Shown piece by piece: positions 61,301-64,000 of a stretch of DNA of 64,000 nucleotides. Numbering within the stretch: position 1 is the stretch's first letter; the number at the start of each line of letters is the position of its first letter. The notes beneath the pieces are model-generated. The model was given only the letters and a program-made list of their open reading frames with translations. It made no database searches and was not told where the DNA came from. Source of the stretch: Heterohyrax brucei (Eukaryota > Chordata > Mammalia > Hyracoidea > Procaviidae); assembly GCA_028571685.1 (NCBI GenBank), contig CM053142.1:128642796-128706795 (forward strand), in the 5' to 3' direction. The position numbers and the translations under genes were made by a program.

Positions 61301-62287
61301 CTGCACACTAAACTAGGAAAACACAAAGATGGTGACAGCCTAGTCACAGACACAAACAAGCCCCGCACAGACCACTGTGGCACAGTGTGGGTTGCCAGGA
61401 AGGCAGCCCCCGTGGAGATGAGAGCAGTAACTACATACTGAAAGGCTTGAGGTTCCAAATACTGCGTCTATTTCACAATTTTGTCTTCTGTTCAATCTCT
61501 GTATTTATCGATTAGGATTAGTGGAGCAGAAGGAGACCAAAGAAAGAATTTAAATGAGCAAAACGCAGGGTAAAGATAGACTATTGTTGCAAGAAAATGC
61601 GCTGATTCACAAGAATGTTAAATGCCTACAAGTGTCTTTAGTCCCTGAAGGACCGACTGTATCTTTCCTAGGTGTTTCCAAACGGGGTGTGGGAGAAGTA
61701 GCTGTATGGAGAGGAAGGAATATGCTTCTGGAGTTTTCTTTCTGCTAGCATGGGCTCTCAACCCATCTATCATTTTATGTCTTTTTTGGTGTTTAATGTT
61801 TGCATAATAATCTAACGGGAAAGAGAAATGAAGACAGATGAATTCTTGTGCATGAGTTCCCATTTACATCAGGCTTACTGAACAGAGCCCTGCAGCGAGG
61901 CAGGGAACTCAGGCAAGTCAGCAGGTCCTGACAATTCTTTCTTTGGGATTTAAATTGCAAATAGCCTTTTCCAAACTAAGCAGGACCTCCTAGCAAAGAC
62001 TGTAGCGTCTCCAAATTAGCGAGCTGCACAGCAAACAGACGGCCGGCAAGCAATGAGATGGTTCGTGTTTTGATGTTTTCTTTAATTACCATGTTTAATT
62101 ATCTTACAAAATATAGATTGCATCTGTACCAATATTCGCTCAACATAACCAACAAGAATTTCATTGATAAGATGGAATTTCGTTGTTAGTGCTTTTTCTT
62201 TGTGCTTGTAATTCAACCCTTTGAATTGCTGCAACCCCAGCAACATTTAAAACAAGTAACATTAATGCTTGGCAAAAGAAAGAGAAT

Positions 62288-62830
62288 TGTTAAAAAAATT
62301 AATAAGATAGATGGTTATGAAATTAATATGCAGAAAACCACCACATTTACATAAACAACAGCTAGTTAGAGTGATCACAGAAGAAAACACCCCATTTATA
62401 ATAGCTAAAATAAAAGCTGTGGGAAAAGACAATAAAAAATATGCATGCTCTACATGTCATAACAAGGAGCCCTGGTGGTGCAGTGTTTGAGCGCTCAGCT
62501 GCAAACAGAGGTTGGATGCTCTGAGGGAAAAAGCTAAGGTCATCTGCTTCTGCTGTCACAGCTCTGGAAACACTGTGGGGGCAGTTCTGCTCTGTCCTGT
62601 CTGGCTGCTGTGAGCTGGAACTGAGTCTGCTGCAACCAGTTTGCTTTCACATGCAGGAACTAATATTCTAGTGGTCTTTCTTGCATAGGATAGCCAAACA
62701 TTAAAAAGATACCAGTTTTCCCTAAGCTAATCTATAAAGCTAACAATTCCAATAAAAATGCCAATAGCATTTCTTGGGGGGGGGGGGCACAAGATATATA
62801 CCTCATATTATTGCAAAAATACAATATGTA
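62288..62830 (+). mobile_element. L1 ORF2 3' fragment split by SINE
   Basis: TTATGAAATTAATATGCAGA then ACATTTACATAAACAACAGC, TAGCTAAAATAAAAGC and, after the SINE, CCTAAGCTAATCTATAAAGC then AATTCCAATAAAAATGCC follow the late-ORF2 order of L1. A G12 run (62776-62787) lies inside. No intact frame. Confidence 0.65.
62465..62648 (+). repeat. AfroSINE, long variant, in L1
   Basis: Plus copy with head GGAGCCCTGGTGGTGCAGTG, extra segment GGTCATCTGCTTCTGCTGTC, tail GAGCTGGAACTGAGTCTGC. It disrupts the L1 fragment. Confidence 0.85.
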
Positions 62831-63059
62831 TCCTTTCAAAGATCCTGCGAAAAGTTGTGTCCCTAACTTGCTCTTAAATCTGCTATGGAAGAACAGAGAG
62901 TCAGACTGAAGTAGTAAGAGTTATGACCTTCGCCGTCATCGCCAGTCACAGACCAATCCGACACCCTGAAAACAAGAGCCAGGGTGAGAAGGCTGGCAAA
63001 GCTCCTATACCTACCCCTTGAAACTGGTCAGACTTTGTTTCTACTTGGACTTAGAAAAA

Positions 63060-63084
63060 AGGAGAGAAAGAGAGAGAGAGTAGC
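63060..63084. repeat. (GA)n simple repeat
   Basis: GAGAGAAAGAGAGAGAGAG run in the intron. Confidence 0.85.
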
Positions 63085-63652
63085 GGGGAGAGGGTATTCA
63101 GGCAGGCAGGCCTGCGGGTCTTGTAGGCCTATGACATTCAGAACCAGCATCTGACCATGTTAATGCTTTATAACACTGTTTTCTATAGAATAAAGGTACA
63201 ACATAATAAGTAGCATTATTCCGGTTTGGGAAATTTTCAGTGTTTGGAAACTCCTGCCTCGTTACTTATAGCTTACACCAGAAAAGAGGAACTACTCTTA
63301 ATTTTTGACAAATCCCTAAAATTCAGGGGTTAAAGGAACAGAGAATTACAAAGTGGACAGTTGTAACAACAGTTGCTGAAACAGAGGTGAGGACCATAAA
63401 GTGATGGTCATAGCTGAGTGTTAAGGGCACTCCCAGGAGTAGAGGGCCATGCTGGTGCTACCTGGAAGGCTTGGAATCAAGCTGGGAGGACGTGTTCTGG
63501 ATGGTTCCTCAGAGGACTGATTCCTGAGCTAAGCAGAGAAGAAGTCTCTTCAAGATGAACGGATGGGAAAAGGCGGCAAAGACAGAGGAAAAACAATGGT
63601 AGGGGATTGCACACATTCCTGGGGGTGCGAATCCTTCAGTTCAAATGGAAGC

Positions 63653-63770
63653 ATTTTAATTCCGGCTACACATTGGAATCATCTGGAGAGCTCTCACAGT
63701 ATTGATGCTGGTACCCACTCAGACCGACTGAACCAGCATCCTTGTAGATGGAGAACTTGCATCTGAATTT
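63653..63770 (+). repeat. MER5-like fragment
   Basis: CATTGGAATCATCTGGAGAG, AACCAGCATCCTTGTAGATG and GAACTTGCATCTGAATTT resemble MER5A with internal change. Confidence 0.45.
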
Positions 63771-64000
63771 TTTTTCACTTAAACTTTTTTGGAGAAATTT
63801 ACTTTGTTATCATTGTGGTTGAGAACATATATGCAAAAATATACAACAATTCAAGGGTCTACATGTACAACTGAGTGACAGTGGCTACATTCTGTGAGTT
63901 GTGTGATCGCTGTCACCCTCCTTGTCTGCGTTGGTCCTTCCCTGTTAACATAAAGTCACTGCCCTCTAAAGTTCCCATCTAGTCTTTTGAGTTGTCAGTC
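63768..64000 (-). mobile_element. L1 3' UTR variant, continues past edge
   Basis: A T-rich head (63768) then TTAACATAAAGTCACTGCCC and AGTCTTTTGAGTTGTCAGTC, similar to an L1-linked 3' element I recall from elephant sequence. Orientation is inferred from the poly(T) side. Confidence 0.45.

Overview
This is mammalian genomic DNA and holds part of one protein-coding gene on the minus strand. Seven short GT-AG-bounded exons (58617 down to 3174) join without a frame break into 906 coding bases, or 302 codons. The translation matches the N-terminal PDZ1, PDZ2 and PDZ3 region of GRIP1 (glutamate receptor-interacting protein 1). Neither the start exon nor the downstream exons (PDZ4 onward) were found, so the window is an internal slice of a large gene.

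The repeats point to an afrotherian such as an elephant, hyrax or sirenian. About 40 whole or partial copies of a tRNA-derived AfroSINE-type element are scattered on both strands. They carry Pol III A-box-like and B-box-like motifs and a 3' end reading like GGGTCACTATGAGTC followed by AACTCGA. The same tail motif ends several RTE/BovB-type LINE copies. L1 copies with an elephant-like 3' UTR, ancient MIR and L2 copies, MER5-like fragments and two solo MaLR-type LTRs make up much of the rest.

Layout along the plus strand: 1-3173 intron downstream of PDZ3; 3174-3343 and 5122-5269 PDZ3 exons; 5270-37616 a 32 kb intron containing most of the mobile DNA, including a long minus-strand L1 (about 30.06-36.11 kb) broken by a solo LTR and SINEs, an L1 5' fragment (19.1-20.7 kb), an L1 3' UTR (16.4-17.8 kb), an L2 (10.77-12.15 kb) and RTE copies (8.5, 20.9 and 24.8-26.1 kb); 37617-37762, 40152-40227 and 44891-44974 PDZ2 exons; 44975-55662 an intron with a plus-strand RTE (about 50.6-53.66 kb); 55663-55808 and 58482-58617 PDZ1 exons; 58618-64000 intron towards the 5' end of the gene.

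GRIP1 is known as a multi-PDZ scaffold that places AMPA receptors and other membrane proteins at synapses and at epithelial basement membranes. No bacterial-type operon, CRISPR array, rRNA gene or functional tRNA gene is visible, and I found no convincing new biological system. The best leads are structural: the repeated phase-1 / phase-2 / phase-1 intron design of the three PDZ modules, a duplicated octamer plus TAATTA cluster in an intron, monomeric repeats with an inverted unit in an L1 5' UTR, a fresh-looking 3' retrocopy with a 16-bp target duplication, and several small local duplications.
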